Shown here: in pieces, positions 10,875 through 21,832 of the stretch
Numbering within the stretch: the first letter of the stretch is position 1
Layout: each line of letters starts with the position of its first letter
Source: Pseudoneurospora amorphoporcata
Taxonomy: Eukaryota > Ascomycota > Sordariomycetes > Sordariales > Sordariaceae
Direction of reading: 5' to 3'
NCBI GenBank assembly: GCA_033297205.1
Contig: MU859133.1
Location: 112,570-152,647 of the forward strand
Length of the DNA stretch: 40,078 bases
The notes under the pieces: generated by a model
The model's database searches: none
The model's input: the letters and a program-made list of their open reading frames with translations, nothing else
Told to the model about the DNA's origin: nothing
Position numbers and translations under genes: made by a program

Positions 10875-13761
10875 ACTGGAAAAGAGCGGCTTGGGATGGG
10901 ATTATAAGGTCCAGCCAGGTCTGGGCTTGCTGCCCTAGGGTTCGGGCCCGGCGAGGGGCAGTGGCAGGCAGCGGGGGGGTCTGGGTCTTTCTTCCGGTGT
11001 TGAACTCAAGGCCCGAAAGGCACCCACTCAGGGAGGCAGGCAGGTTAGAGGGGGAGGAGCGGCGACTCTATCTCAAGTTCGTTGGCTCAGGTTTTGTCCG
11101 AACTCCAGTTGCCCGCCATGTGGAGGGTGAGATGTGCCGGGGGTTATATTCATTCCGGCGTACAAGTACGACCATAGAAGGCTTTGTGAGGAATACGACT
11201 TATGTCGGTCGTCTCCTCTGTTCTTATACCAATTTTGTTTGTTGTCAAGATATAAGTCCTCAAAAGAAAAGGTATTCCTAGACCAAACGTTGTTGAGGCA
11301 AAGGAATGACCAAGAAGATTCAACGACAACAACAGGATACTGCCATAAATTTCAAGAGCCACACCAGTCTTACACATGCGTTTTGATTTTTGAAAGATTA
11401 CTTCCACTGGCAATAATCAGAGCCCCTCAGATTTTAGTGAGGCTGAATTCCGGGCCGCTTGGCGGTTCCAAGGGCCGAACTAGGCGTCTCCAAACCGCTT
11501 GTGTGTCAAAGTCCACGGAAGGCGCACGGAGATAACAACATGCGCCAAGCGACCGCAGGATGGAACGTCTCATGGTCTACATTTGTAGACGGCATTGACA
11601 GTCAAAGCACATCGTTCGCTTGAACGCGTTTTCTGGTTTGTGCGAACGGCGCGCGTGCATCGTTTTGAAAGCCATACCATGTGGGAAGAAGCACAGGAGA
11701 GAATAGGAGATGAGCAAAGGGACGAAGCACAAGCGTGTAGATAAGGTTGTATAAGGTATAAATCTTCGAGGTCCTTTTCCTAGTCCTGCTGACAATTCCA
11801 CATAGCTCTATATACTCATTTATTTCCGATCTTTTCCAGTCCATCACGCTCGTTTTCAACCTAACTTGCTTACTTCCTTCAGTGCTGGCCACTCCCTTAA
11901 TTTGGCGTTCTGGTTTGGGGAGGGGGCCGGACAGACGTATGAGAGTTGTGTGGATTTTGTTGTTGCGTCAGCGGGAGTGCAAGAAGAAACGGGGGGAGGA
12001 GCGAAGGTGGGTGGGTAAGTGCTCAGACAGTAAACGTCGTCAACGGAGGTGAGAGAGTTGTGGTATGAAGGTGGTGCATATGGGGAGGGACTCAGATGTC
12101 GAGATTGGATGTTGAAAAGGGTCGAGGTGAAGCCGTCGTCGTGGGAGTTTAATTGTGTTGTCTGTTCTTGTGGCGTCGCCGAGTTGAAAGAGGACTCGAG
12201 TGGGTTACCCTAGCACAAAGCACAGTCAGTGATAAAACATGTTGAAAGGGAAATTCCACATCCATCTCTGCATACGATACCTTACTCATCTTCAAATGAA
12301 GCTGCCTGTTTGGTTACCAAGATTCATCAATCACATGTTCCGTGCAATGATCCTTCATACAGCCCTGTTGTCCGAGCTCGGGGGTGGATCGGATAAGCCA
12401 AAAAGGCGACCATTGTCATTTTGTATCCGAAGAAGGCTTCTAAAGAACAAGCCGGGCATCGTCTGTGTTCGAAGGCCTGGGTCCAGATCGGGTCTGTCGT
12501 GGAGCTCGGTGGGCATTGAGATTAGAATATTTCTTTACGTCTGCTTATCGGATCTCCATGATCATATCTCTATGCAGGTATCTCCAGAATCCATGGGGAT
12601 GGACCTAGATCATCGCGGAGTTGCGTCCGTTGCAAGTCCTGCATGAGGGTATCCGTCTTCCACGAGGATGCAATGGGTGGGGAGCAAGTCTTGCCAAGAC
12701 TGTTCATTTTGGTGAATCGCTATTCCGGATTGGGATGGCTCTGGGCGTTCCTTGCAGCGGATGGAGGCTAAACTCCGAATTGGGGAACATTTCCACATCG
12801 GTTGCAGCATCGTCGCCGTCGTCGGACCGTGGGTTGGCGAAGTTGTCCACAGATAAGATCATCTTGGCGATGACATTCGCGTCTGATGAAACTTATCTTT
12901 GAGTGATCCTAGACTTAGCACTTGAGGTTGCTCGACGACCTGTTGCTTCCTTGATGGATGAATACCTTAATGATCACTGGGAGGCGCTGGAGTGACATAG
13001 AATGAGTACCTATACGTACCTGTAGCACAATCAGAGTCCTCTTCTGCTATGGACTCAGTATCCACGACTGGCAAAGAAGTCCATATTACCACGGTTATTC
13101 GGAGTGTCCAAGGTGTCACTTCGCAATTGATGGCTTGTGGAAGTGCAGGTGCAACCAAAAGGCGGGGCTCGGCAGGTGGTGCACTAACAAGCGCCGGCTG
13201 TCTTGGCCCCCTCGGAGAACACCCGGACTCACCTACAGTCCAATACTGGTTTATTTGTTATTTCTAGGTAGCTTAAGATCTCTGGTCAACCTTGCTATTG
13301 GCAGAAAGCGGCTTTTGAGGTAGGATTCTTGGTCATGCAACGGTTGCCCCTCTCTGCTAATAGGGTTTATCGTGACTTACACCAACGACTTGCCATCTGC
13401 TAGGTCGATAAGTGAGTAGCATCACTAACAACTTGTCTAGTAAGATCCTGTTGACCGTGTTAGTGACGCCGTACCCAGAACCCCAAAGTCCACACCCACT
13501 TACCTCCCGGTTGAACCTTGGCCATGGGAAGCAATTGACAAAGGACAAGATGCTATTATAGACTTATCGACTTCGAGATGTGTACTACCCAGACGGTCTG
13601 GGACGAGCTGAACAAGATGAGGGGCAAATCGGCAACGCACAAGGATAAAAGTATATCTGCCATCCCCGAGGACATATCAAGATGATCCTATTCCCATTCA
13701 TCACCAACACTCTCATATATCCTCCTCTTCACAACCACAGTCCTGAGCAATAACCATCAAG

Positions 13762-15992
13762 ATGGGCTCTGCCGACACCAATTCCCCACACCCTTTCGAT
13801 CCCCTCTCGCGGGAAGAGATCGAAAACACCATCTTCGCGGTCAAAAAGGTCCATGGCGACGTCTACTTCAACGTTGTTTCCCTTCAAGAGCCTCGCAAGG
13901 CTGAGATGACAGCATGGCTCGAGGATCTCACCAACGCTCCCCGACCAAAGCGTCTTGCGGATGTCGTTGTCATTGCACCTGGTGGCAAGGTGTACGATGG
14001 CCTAGTAGACCCGGCCAAGGGCGAGATCCTTTCATGGGAGTGGGCTGAAGGTCAGCAACCAATCGTAAGTGTTCCTTGTCTCGCAACTTTTGGCTATCAC
14101 AGATGGCTAACAAGAAGAAATTAGATCACCATGGAAGAACTCCAGCTTGTCGAACACATCGTCCGCAAGGACCCCAAGGTCATCGAGCAGTGCAAGATCA
14201 GCGGTATCCCCGAGGAAGACATGAACAAAGTGTACTGCGATCCATGGACAATCGGCTACGACGAGCGTTTCGGCAGCTCCGTACGGTTGCAGCAGGCGCT
14301 CATGTACTATCGCCCCGAGCTCGATAACTGCCAGTACCAGTACCCTCTCGACTTCTGTCCCATATACGATGCCGACAAGCAGGAGATCATTTCCATCGAC
14401 ATTCCCAAGATTCGCCGGCCGCTCAGCAAGGCTCCCGCGTTCGATTATCACCCGGCGGCCATCGAAGCAAGGGGCGGTTTCCGTAATAACCTGAAGCCTA
14501 TCAACATCACCCAGCCGGAGGGTGTCTCGTTCAAGCTGAGTGGCAGGGAGATCGAGTGGCAGAACTGGAAGTTCCACATCGGCTTCAACTACCGCGAGGG
14601 TATCGTGCTCAACAACATCACCTTCAACGACCAGGGCACTGTCAGGCCCATCTTCTACCGCCTCTCTCTCGCCGAGATGGTGGTGCCCTACGGGAACCCC
14701 GAGCACCCTCACCAGCGCAAGCACGCTCTCGACCAGGGCGAGTACGGTGCCGGCTACATGACCAACAGCCTCTCCCTTGGCTGCGACTGCAAGGGCTCGA
14801 TCCACTATCTCGACGCCGAGTTCCCGACGCGCGTGGGCGGCGTCCGCAACATCAAGAACGCCATCTGCATCCACGAGGAGGACGCGGGCATCCTGTTCAA
14901 GCATACCGACTTCCGCGACGACTCGGTCATCGTCACGCGCGGCCGCAAGCTCATCGTCCAGCAGATCTTCACGGCCGCCAACTACGAGTACGTCGTCGCC
15001 TGGACCTTCCACCAGGACGGCACCATCCAGCCCGAGATCAAGCTGACGGGCATCCTCAACACCTACGTCATGGATCCCGACGAGGACACGCACGGCTGGG
15101 GCACGCAGGTCTATACCGGTGTCAACGCGCACAGCCACCAGCACTTGTTCTGCCTGCGCATCGACGCCAACGTCGACGGCCCCAGCAATACCGTGTATGT
15201 GACGGATGCGGTCCCCGGCGAGGCACCAGTCGGCAGCAAGGAGAACTTTTATGGTAATGCCTTCTACAACAAGCGTACCAAGCTGGCTACCACGGGCGAG
15301 GCCAAGACCGATTACATGGCCCAGGCGTCGCGCACCTGGGAGATCTGCAACCCCAACAAGCTGAACCCGTACAGCAAGAAGCCGGTGGGCTACAAGCTCG
15401 TCAGCCGCGAGGTGCCGCCCTTGCTGCCGAAGGAGGGCTCGTTGGTCTGGAAGCGTGCGGCTTTTGCTAGACATACGGTTCATGTTACCAAGTGTAAGTC
15501 TTTCCCCCTCTTCCCCTTCTCTTCATAGCAGTAACCCACCAACTTTCCCTACACACAGACCGCGACGACCAACTCTGGCCCGCCGGCCGCCACGTCCCGC
15601 AAACCTCGGGCGAGCCCTCCCGCGGCCTGCCCGAGTGGATCGGCGACGGCACCGAGTCCATCGACAACACCAACGTCGTTTTGTGGCACACCTTTGGCGT
15701 CACCCACTTCCCCGCGCCCGAGGATTTCCCTGTGATGCCGGCCGAGCCCATGACGCTGCTGCTTCGCCCGCGCAACTTCTTTGCTCGGAACCCGGTGCTG
15801 GATGTGCCGCCTAGCTATGCTAGCACGCCCAGCCAGCTGCTGGCGAAGGGCGCGGGCGTGTACGATGCGGCGGATAAGTTGAGTAAGTTGGCTTTTGAGG
15901 TGCCGAATGAGGTGGATGGTGAGGGTGTTAGCGGTGCGGGTAACGGCGCTGGTGGTTCTTGGTGCTGCAAGAGTGGTGGTGGTTGCCAGTGA
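13762..15992 (+). CDS. Copper amine oxidase (topaquinone-containing)
   Basis: Exons 13762-14064, 14125-15493 and 15559-15992 join to 701 residues. The enzyme oxidatively deaminates primary amines to aldehyde, ammonia and hydrogen peroxide. All key residues are present: the topaquinone precursor Tyr388 in NYEY, the catalytic base Asp304 in LDQGEYG, and copper ligands His439 and His441 in HQHLF with the third at His607 in FGVTHF. The N-terminus has the N2/N3-type domains and no signal peptide, fitting an intracellular (often peroxisomal) enzyme, yet the C-terminus has no SKL-type signal. Instead it ends in a Gly/Cys-rich tail, SWCCKSGGGCQ. The length is normal for the fungal family (about 650-710). 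The gene is convergent with MGM101. Two GATA hexamers upstream would fit nitrogen regulation but are weak evidence. Confidence 0.95.
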
Positions 15993-16539
15993 GGGTGACA
16001 AGTTGCGACTGGGTTGGGTTGAGCTCGGGATGGGTGAGATCGTTTGGATTTGTATAGCTGGCGTTCTCGGGGTGGTCGGGTTTCCTGATTTTTTCTTTTA
16101 CATTGTTCTTGTTCGTTGTGTGGAATATCGAGTTAGCTCGTTTCTCATAACCTCCTGTCGTGCAGTCCTGAACTGCGGCTGAATAAATAGGACTCTTGCC
16201 CAAAGATGGGATTCATATGAAACCAGTAACTCCCTGACATATTGTACAGCGTGATATTTCCTTCCATGTCCGTCATGCCCTTCCCAGCATGTTATCTATT
16301 CCCCAGAACCAGCAATGCCAAGCCATGAAGGTATCGATCCTTTAGTCTAAAACCGGCCGTGAAAACACTCAGACGTCTACAGCGCAAAATAGGGCTGGGC
16401 CTCATGTGGATGGATGTCCAACATCGCCCACTGTCCGTCCGTCCATGTCCCACCACTACATACTCCCTCCCTGAAAGAGCGAGACCAAACCGATCCAAGA
16501 TCGCGATCCCACCTTTCGTATGTCCCCGTATCCGTCATC
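15993..16539. other. Intergenic region between convergent genes
   Basis: This holds the 3' flanks of the amine oxidase and MGM101 genes. I see no coding or RNA signal. Confidence 0.6.
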
Positions 16540-17661
16540 TCAAGCTGTCTTCTTGACAATCTGGTAGGGATACCAAGGATCCGCGTCCTTGCGGCACCAC
16601 ACCTGCCTGCGCTTCTTGTTGACGATATGCTCGACCCAGATCTCATGCGCGTACTTCTTCTTGAACTCGCGAATGAAGCGGGGATCCCACAACTCCGACG
16701 CAATGCCCAAGTCCTTGCAGCAACGCAGCAGGGCATTGGACTTGCAGCCCTCGCCGGCCGTGGGTATTGTCTCCTCGGAGAAGTACTGGCATTCTCCGCG
16801 GGCTTGGGCGACAAAGCTTTTGTGGGGGAAGAAGTCTGTTAGCCTGACAACTCCCTCGAGAAGAAAGCACACGGGGAAAAAGAGGTTAACAAAGGGAAAT
16901 TGGGGGTAAACTTACCGACCACCAACAATCAAAGCATACTCCCTCGTCACCACCTTCTCCCCCACCACCAGCTCTCCCCTGGGCGCCAGTCCCCAACCGC
17001 CTGGTCCAAACGCCTGGTTCAGAATCCGCCGGTACTTGATCTCGGGCAAGTAGATAATTCCATCGGGCTTAACCTCCACATCCAGAGGGTCAAGCGGCTG
17101 CATCAAAATCTTGGCCACCTCCGGGCTGAACGCCTCCGTGGACAAGCCGTGGTAGGAGGAAGACCAGTCGATCGTCTGCTGGGCCGCACCGTAGCCTTTG
17201 CCGTTGCCACCACCGCCGGTCAAAGCGGCAGTGAAGGCGCCCTTGTTCTTGCCGGCGCCATTGTTGGTGTTGCTGTTGGTAGGAGTGGGTATTTGCGCCG
17301 CAAGCTCGGGGTCGACGTCCTCGATGGTGGCGCCGGGGACTTGAGCCGCTTGCGGGTCGAGGACGACGGGGATGGGCATTTCCTCAATGTCGATGGCGGA
17401 AGCTTGCTGCTGCTGCGAAGGGGCATAGGGCTTTGCGGAGGGGGCATTGATCTTGGGGGCCGTGGAGGAAGATGAGGATGTCACGGGCTTCTTGGTGGCG
17501 GTGGTGGACGCATTGTTGTTGTACGACGGCTTTGATGTGTATGCGCCGGATTTGGGTCTGGAAGTGGTGATCGGTCGTGACTGGAAGGCCTTGAGAGGCT
17601 GGAGGGTGGAAGAGGGCGAGCGCAGAGGCCGGCAGGCAGCCTGGAGGGCTTGGGAGCGCAT
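16540..17661 (-). CDS. mgm101: Mitochondrial genome maintenance protein MGM101
   Basis: Exons 17661-16916 and 16816-16540 join to 340 residues. MGM101 is a Rad52-like single-strand DNA-binding and annealing protein that works in mitochondrial nucleoids to repair and keep mtDNA. The conserved core starts at about residue 165 (WSSSYHGLSTEAFSPE) and includes VKPDGIIYLPEIKYRRIL, FGPGGWGLAPRGE, TREYALIVGGRFVAQARGE and GCKSNALLRCCKDLGIASEL near the C-terminus. The first 40 residues are basic and Ser-rich without acidic residues, as in a mitochondrial presequence. A low-complexity Ser/Thr/Asn/Pro linker of roughly 120 residues follows. The intron 16915-16817 needs an AAG acceptor to keep frame and to restore the conserved GR-FVAQARGE junction; the nearer CAG acceptor would shift frame. 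Confidence 0.95.
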
Positions 17662-18174
17662 CTTGGAGTGGCTGTGGTTGTTGTTATTCTCTGGCGCAAT
17701 GGAGTGTTGTGGGAAAAAGAGTTGCCGCCGATCAAGGTGCTGGATAAAAAAAAAAGGCAGTGATTCCCTTGCCTTCGACTTTCAGTTTTTCCGTTGTTGA
17801 CGGTGATTTGTTCCGGGGAAGGGAAGGAATGGGGTTGTAAACAAAACTGAATTGCGACTTGCAGAAAAACGCGGACTGAACAGCGGGGCGCAAAAGCAGG
17901 CACGACGTAAGGACGCCCCATGCAAGCCCACACAGTCGGCTTCTGTTCCCGAGGGAGCTTGGGCCAACTCAGTTGGACATAATTGTTTGCAGTGATATTG
18001 ACAGTTTTTCACCACAGCTTCCAGAGTTCCAAATTGGCGACCACTAATCGATTATAAGAAAATCTAATACAACAGGCCTACTTCTGCTCATGGAACAATT
18101 CTGATCTCTTTCCTCACTTTGGCACCGATTGGATGACCTGGCCCATACAAGTTGGTGTTGCTATCATGATGTGA
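17662..18174. other. Intergenic region upstream of MGM101
   Basis: This 513-bp stretch holds the MGM101 promoter and the 3' end of COA4, both on the minus strand. No further feature is recognised. Confidence 0.6.
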
Positions 18175-18805
18175 TCATGCATCCTTGGTGTCCGTACGCT
18201 TATCGTTGCCCTGGAGCTTCCAGCACTGCCTGAATCTCTCCATCTGTTATGACGCGAAATCCATCTGATGTGTTAGCAATGAGCGGTGCCTTTAACACTT
18301 TCATCAAGAGGTAAGAACAGGATCTACTTGCCTCGTTCTTGCAAAGCCTCCAATCCTTCTTCTCGTAGTAACAGTCAGTCAACTTGGCATTCTCATCTGT
18401 GTGAGAAGGACAGGTTAGAACTCTGCTAAAGTCAGGTTCCCAAAACATGCAGTAACATGCGTGCTTACCGGCACACCCAGTGCTGAAGATGCGCTTGTTC
18501 CTACACGCAAAAGTCAAATGTTAGCTTACCACTAACATCGAAACAAGGTCCGGACTGGCGGAGGAACGGGGCTCGAAAAAGGAGCCGAATACAACGGGGA
18601 GGGAACCGCTGAGGGACGAGTGTCTGCGGGGGGGACCTTCCATCCGGACTCCGCGGCCATTGCTCGTTATTTTGTTGAGTGTTGGGGGGCAAGCGGCAGG
18701 AACCAGCTCACACAAATTCTCTTACCATTCATCCGGCTCGTCATCTTGCTGAGCAGCAGCACTCGCAGCCGGTCTTTGCTCGGGCACCTTGTCGTTGCTA
18801 GCCAT
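18175..18805 (-). CDS. coa4: Twin CX9C cytochrome c oxidase assembly factor COA4
   Basis: Four small exons, 18805-18726, 18500-18469, 18396-18332 and 18243-18175, join to 81 residues. The protein has one CHCH domain with twin CX9C motifs: Cys36-Cys46 (TGCADENAKLTDCYYEKKDW) and Cys56-Cys66 (CKNEMERFRQC). The phrase DEWNKRI...TGC...LTDCYYEKKDWRLCK matches the COA4/Cmc3 (CHCHD8) family of the mitochondrial intermembrane space. These are imported and oxidised by Mia40 and needed for complex IV assembly. Length is typical. Intron 3 (18331-18244) is a GC-AG intron, because the only in-frame donor is GCAAGT. The start ATG has a GAAAATGGC context. The gene is head-to-head with the biotin ligase, 377 bp apart. 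Confidence 0.88.
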
Positions 18806-19182
18806 TTTCAATCACCTATATCTTCTCCTTCGATTTCGGTTTCTCGAGGTGGCGCAGTATTGGCTATACCTCTGTCTTCCCTGGTGTGAGTACCTAGAGG
18901 TAGGTCAGGTCATGTTCAGATTGGAGCTGGAGCTGGAGTCACAGTCGCACGCAGTGCATGTGGAGGAAAAGGGCGCGAATGGCCCTGAAAACAACCCACT
19001 AAAAACAGCACTGTAGGAACCCCAAAACCCCACGGCAGTATCCCCTAGGAACCCTGAAACCTCCTCTCCAGCATCACAACAAAACATCGCCAGGGGCAGC
19101 CAAGCGACTTCGTCACTCCATCTTCGACAAAAGCAGAGCCACAAAATCGAGGACTCGGTTTTCTTTCGTCTTCACGGCAACC
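18806..19182. promoter_or_regulatory. Shared divergent promoter region, COA4 / biotin-protein ligase
   Basis: Two start codons face away from each other across 377 bp, so both promoters must lie here. I see no TATA box at a convincing place and no recognisable operator. Confidence 0.5.
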
Positions 19183-21487
19183 ATGGCCAGCGCCCCAAGG
19201 ACTGATCAACGGGTACTCAACGTCCTGATCTATTCAGGTAAAGTTACCCGTATTCTGAGTGAGCCCTGCCTGAGATTTCATGACTCATTCAACTAATGCT
19301 ACCATCTTATACAGGACCGGGGGTAACACCCCAATCACTTTGCCAGTGCACCGATTCACTTAAGCGTCTTGTTGGGTCCAAGTATGCCGTTGCGGTCATC
19401 AACTCAACCATCCTAAAGGAAGAGCCATGGGCGTCAACCTGTGCCCTGTTGGTTTTTCCGGGTGGCGCCGACCTCCCCTTCTGTCGCGAGCTCAACGGCC
19501 CCGGCAACATGGCCATTAAAAACTACGTCCGCGAGGGAGGAGCTTACCTGGGCTTCTGTGCCGGAGGATACTATGGCAGTGCCCATTGTTGGTTCCAGCT
19601 CGATGACCCAATCCACGATGTTAAGGGCCCGCGTGAGCTGGCTTTCTTCCCAGGCACCTGCGCTGGTCCTGCCTTCAAGGGATTCCAGTACCACCGTGAA
19701 GTGGGCGCGAGGGCTGCCAAGCTCTCGGTGAGAAAGGAAGCATTCTCTGGGGTGCAGGCGCCTCCTGATGTGTTCAAATCCTACTACAATGGAGGCGGTG
19801 TCTTTGTCGACGTCGAGAAATTTGCATCAGACGGGGTCCAAGTTCTTGCCGAATACGCAGACGATATCGATCTCGAGTCTGGCGAAACACGAGCTGCTGT
19901 GGTATTTTGCAAGGTTGGCCAGGGCAAAGCTATACTTACAGGGCCACACCCAGAGTAAGATACAAGTCTTGTGAAACGCATTGAGAGTTCTCTACTAATA
20001 CAAGTTCCAGATTCGCCGGCGCGTCTTTAAAGCCACACGCTAGTATCCCGGGCTACGACAAGCTCATCGAGGAAGTCACTGCGGACGAAACTGCACGGCT
20101 CGAATTCCTGGCGGCCTGCCTCATCAAGCTGGGGCTGTCGCTTCCTTCCAAGGATGCATGGGATGATATTCACCGACCAACCAACATGTTGAATCTCTAC
20201 TGCCATGAGGGCCACTTTGAGCCCTTTGTGAACCGCCTCTTGGGGCGAAGCTCTGCGGCGGTCGCAACCGATGGGAGCTTCTGGCTCGAGGATAGATTCG
20301 GATTGGACGTGTTCCATTTCGAGTGGACTAGTGACGGGGCATGGTCCACAAACTACGACCCACGACAGTTTGGCAAACCTGTTTACCGAGTCAATGTCAT
20401 CTCTAACGTAGCAGGCTCGGGGGTGGACGAGTCACGGTTTGACTACGACCTCTACTTTGCCAGTCTCAATGAGTTTCGAATGCTCGAACTCAACCGTGGC
20501 ATCAAGACGTGGAAGCAAGCGTTGGGGTCCAACGGGTGGCCTAACATGAAGCTGACCTGGGGCAACCACTTGATGTATGGGGAAACTGTCACAAGTACTA
20601 ATACTTTGCTCTCAAGGTAAGAGGAGGCACACTTTTGCACACATGACCAGACACTGATCTCGTGTGGCAGCAACCCTCACCTCATGTCCAGACTAGAGTC
20701 GGGGTTTACCTTTACTGCCACTCGCCAGGTGGCGGGCCGTGGCCGGGGCACCAACGTCTGGGTCTCTCCTCCCGGCTGCTTGATAATGTCAACGGTCATC
20801 AACCACGCATCGAAGGTCATAGCTTCACGCCCCTTAGCCTTCATCAACTACCTCGCGGCGATTGCTATTGTCGAGGCGATCAAGGGCTACGATCACACGC
20901 AAGACATTTACCAAAAGCTGGACGTCAAGATCAAGTGGCCGAATGACGTCTACGTGCGTGACCCCAGCAAGCCCGACGAGCCAGCGTACGTTAAAGTTTC
21001 CGGCATCCTCGCCAACTGTTCGTATAGTGCTCCGAACTACCAGATTATCGTCGGTATTGGCATCAACACGAACAACGCGGAACCCACCACCAGTCTCGAT
21101 GCACTTCTCAAGTGGACTGCTAGCAAGCTAGGAGGTGATAAGCCATGTCCGCCGCAGTTCAAGATAGAACGCTTGGTAGCCAGGATTATCACTTGCCTCG
21201 AGATCCTCTACGACCACTTCCTGAGTAAGGGATTTTCCGACAAGCTAGAAGCCTTGTACTACAAACACTGGCTGCACACCAACCAGATCGTCACTCTCCA
21301 AGAGGAAGACGGCGTCAAGGCTCGCGTGCTGGGCATCACCAAGGACCAAGGCCTTCTGGTAGCTGAGGAGGTGATGGCGGACGGCACCGAGCTGAACTCG
21401 TGGAAGAGAACGGGCACATTGTTCCAGTTGCAGAGTGACGAGAACGGGTTCGACTACTGGAAGGGACTGATCAAGAGGAAGGTCTAG
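19183..21487 (+). CDS. Biotin-protein ligase (holocarboxylase synthetase)
   Basis: Exons 19183-19237, 19315-19954, 20011-20616 and 20671-21487 give 705 residues. The enzyme makes biotinyl-5'-AMP and transfers biotin to a lysine of carboxylases such as acetyl-CoA and pyruvate carboxylase. The N-terminal part is a glutamine-amidotransferase-like BPL_N domain (LIYSGPGVTPQS, LVFPGGADLPF, GGAYLGFCAGGYYGS). The catalytic LplA-like domain carries the ATP/biotin loop GRGRGTNVW from residue 456, KWPND at 522-526, and VSGILAN and IIVGIGINTNN after it. A C-terminal domain (GVKARVLGITKDQGLLV) closes the protein. Length fits fungal BPLs (about 650-720). The TAG stop at 21485-21487 is followed by a further 114 codons open in the same frame (see separate entry). 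Confidence 0.95.
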
Positions 21488-21832
21488 AAGAGCATCACCA
21501 CTGACATTCCTAATTCGGTTTCGACTCCCGAGCCCGCCCAAGTTTCCGCTCAAAGCACTGAGATATTTGAGATGTCTCCTCCCCGTGAGATGTCCCCTCC
21601 TTCTGAGACTTCTCATGGATCTCTTGCGGATGATCGCCGACCCGTGGAGGAACTCAATCTAGATCCACCCGAGGTGACAGTTACTGGGCTTCCCGAGACC
21701 CCCGCCACTACTCCTAAGCGTGGTAGAACCCCTCTCGATATGAAACGCGTTCAGCCGGTCCCAACCATCGTGGAGACTTCGCCGGGTGGGACCAGCCGTG
21801 TTCCACACCCCGGATACTGGCGGGATGGCTAA
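21488..21832 (+). other. In-frame open extension behind the biotin ligase stop (114 codons)
   Basis: Directly after the ligase TAG, the same frame stays open for 114 codons to a TAA at 21830-21832. The translation is Pro/Ser/Thr/Glu-rich, with phrases such as MSPPREMSPPSETS, LPETPATTPKRGRTP and VPHPGYWRDG. Its codons look biological, with purine-first bias and no low-complexity collapse. An ATG at 21572 could start a separate 86-codon frame. Options are a nonsense change of CAG to TAG in a longer protein, programmed readthrough, an unrecognised splice form, or chance. The catalytic domain is complete without it. I do not recognise a domain. Confidence 0.4.

Larger units (their letters stand above)
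9224..13761. other. 4.5-kb gene-poor intergenic region with one tRNA-like gene
   Basis: Apart from the tRNA-like unit at 10777-10874, I find no supported gene here. Short frames on both strands are unrecognised. GATA-type hexamers occur at 13407-13412 (GATAAG) and 13563-13568 (CTTATC), upstream of the amine oxidase. They would fit nitrogen control by a GATA factor, but such short sites are also expected by chance. Confidence 0.5.

Noticed and set aside
14107..15483. 458-codon open frame on the minus strand opposite the amine oxidase
   Set aside because: It is an exact antisense shadow of a well-supported enzyme. GC-rich third positions suppress stops on the opposite strand, and the translation (Val/Leu/Asp/Gly-rich) resembles no family.
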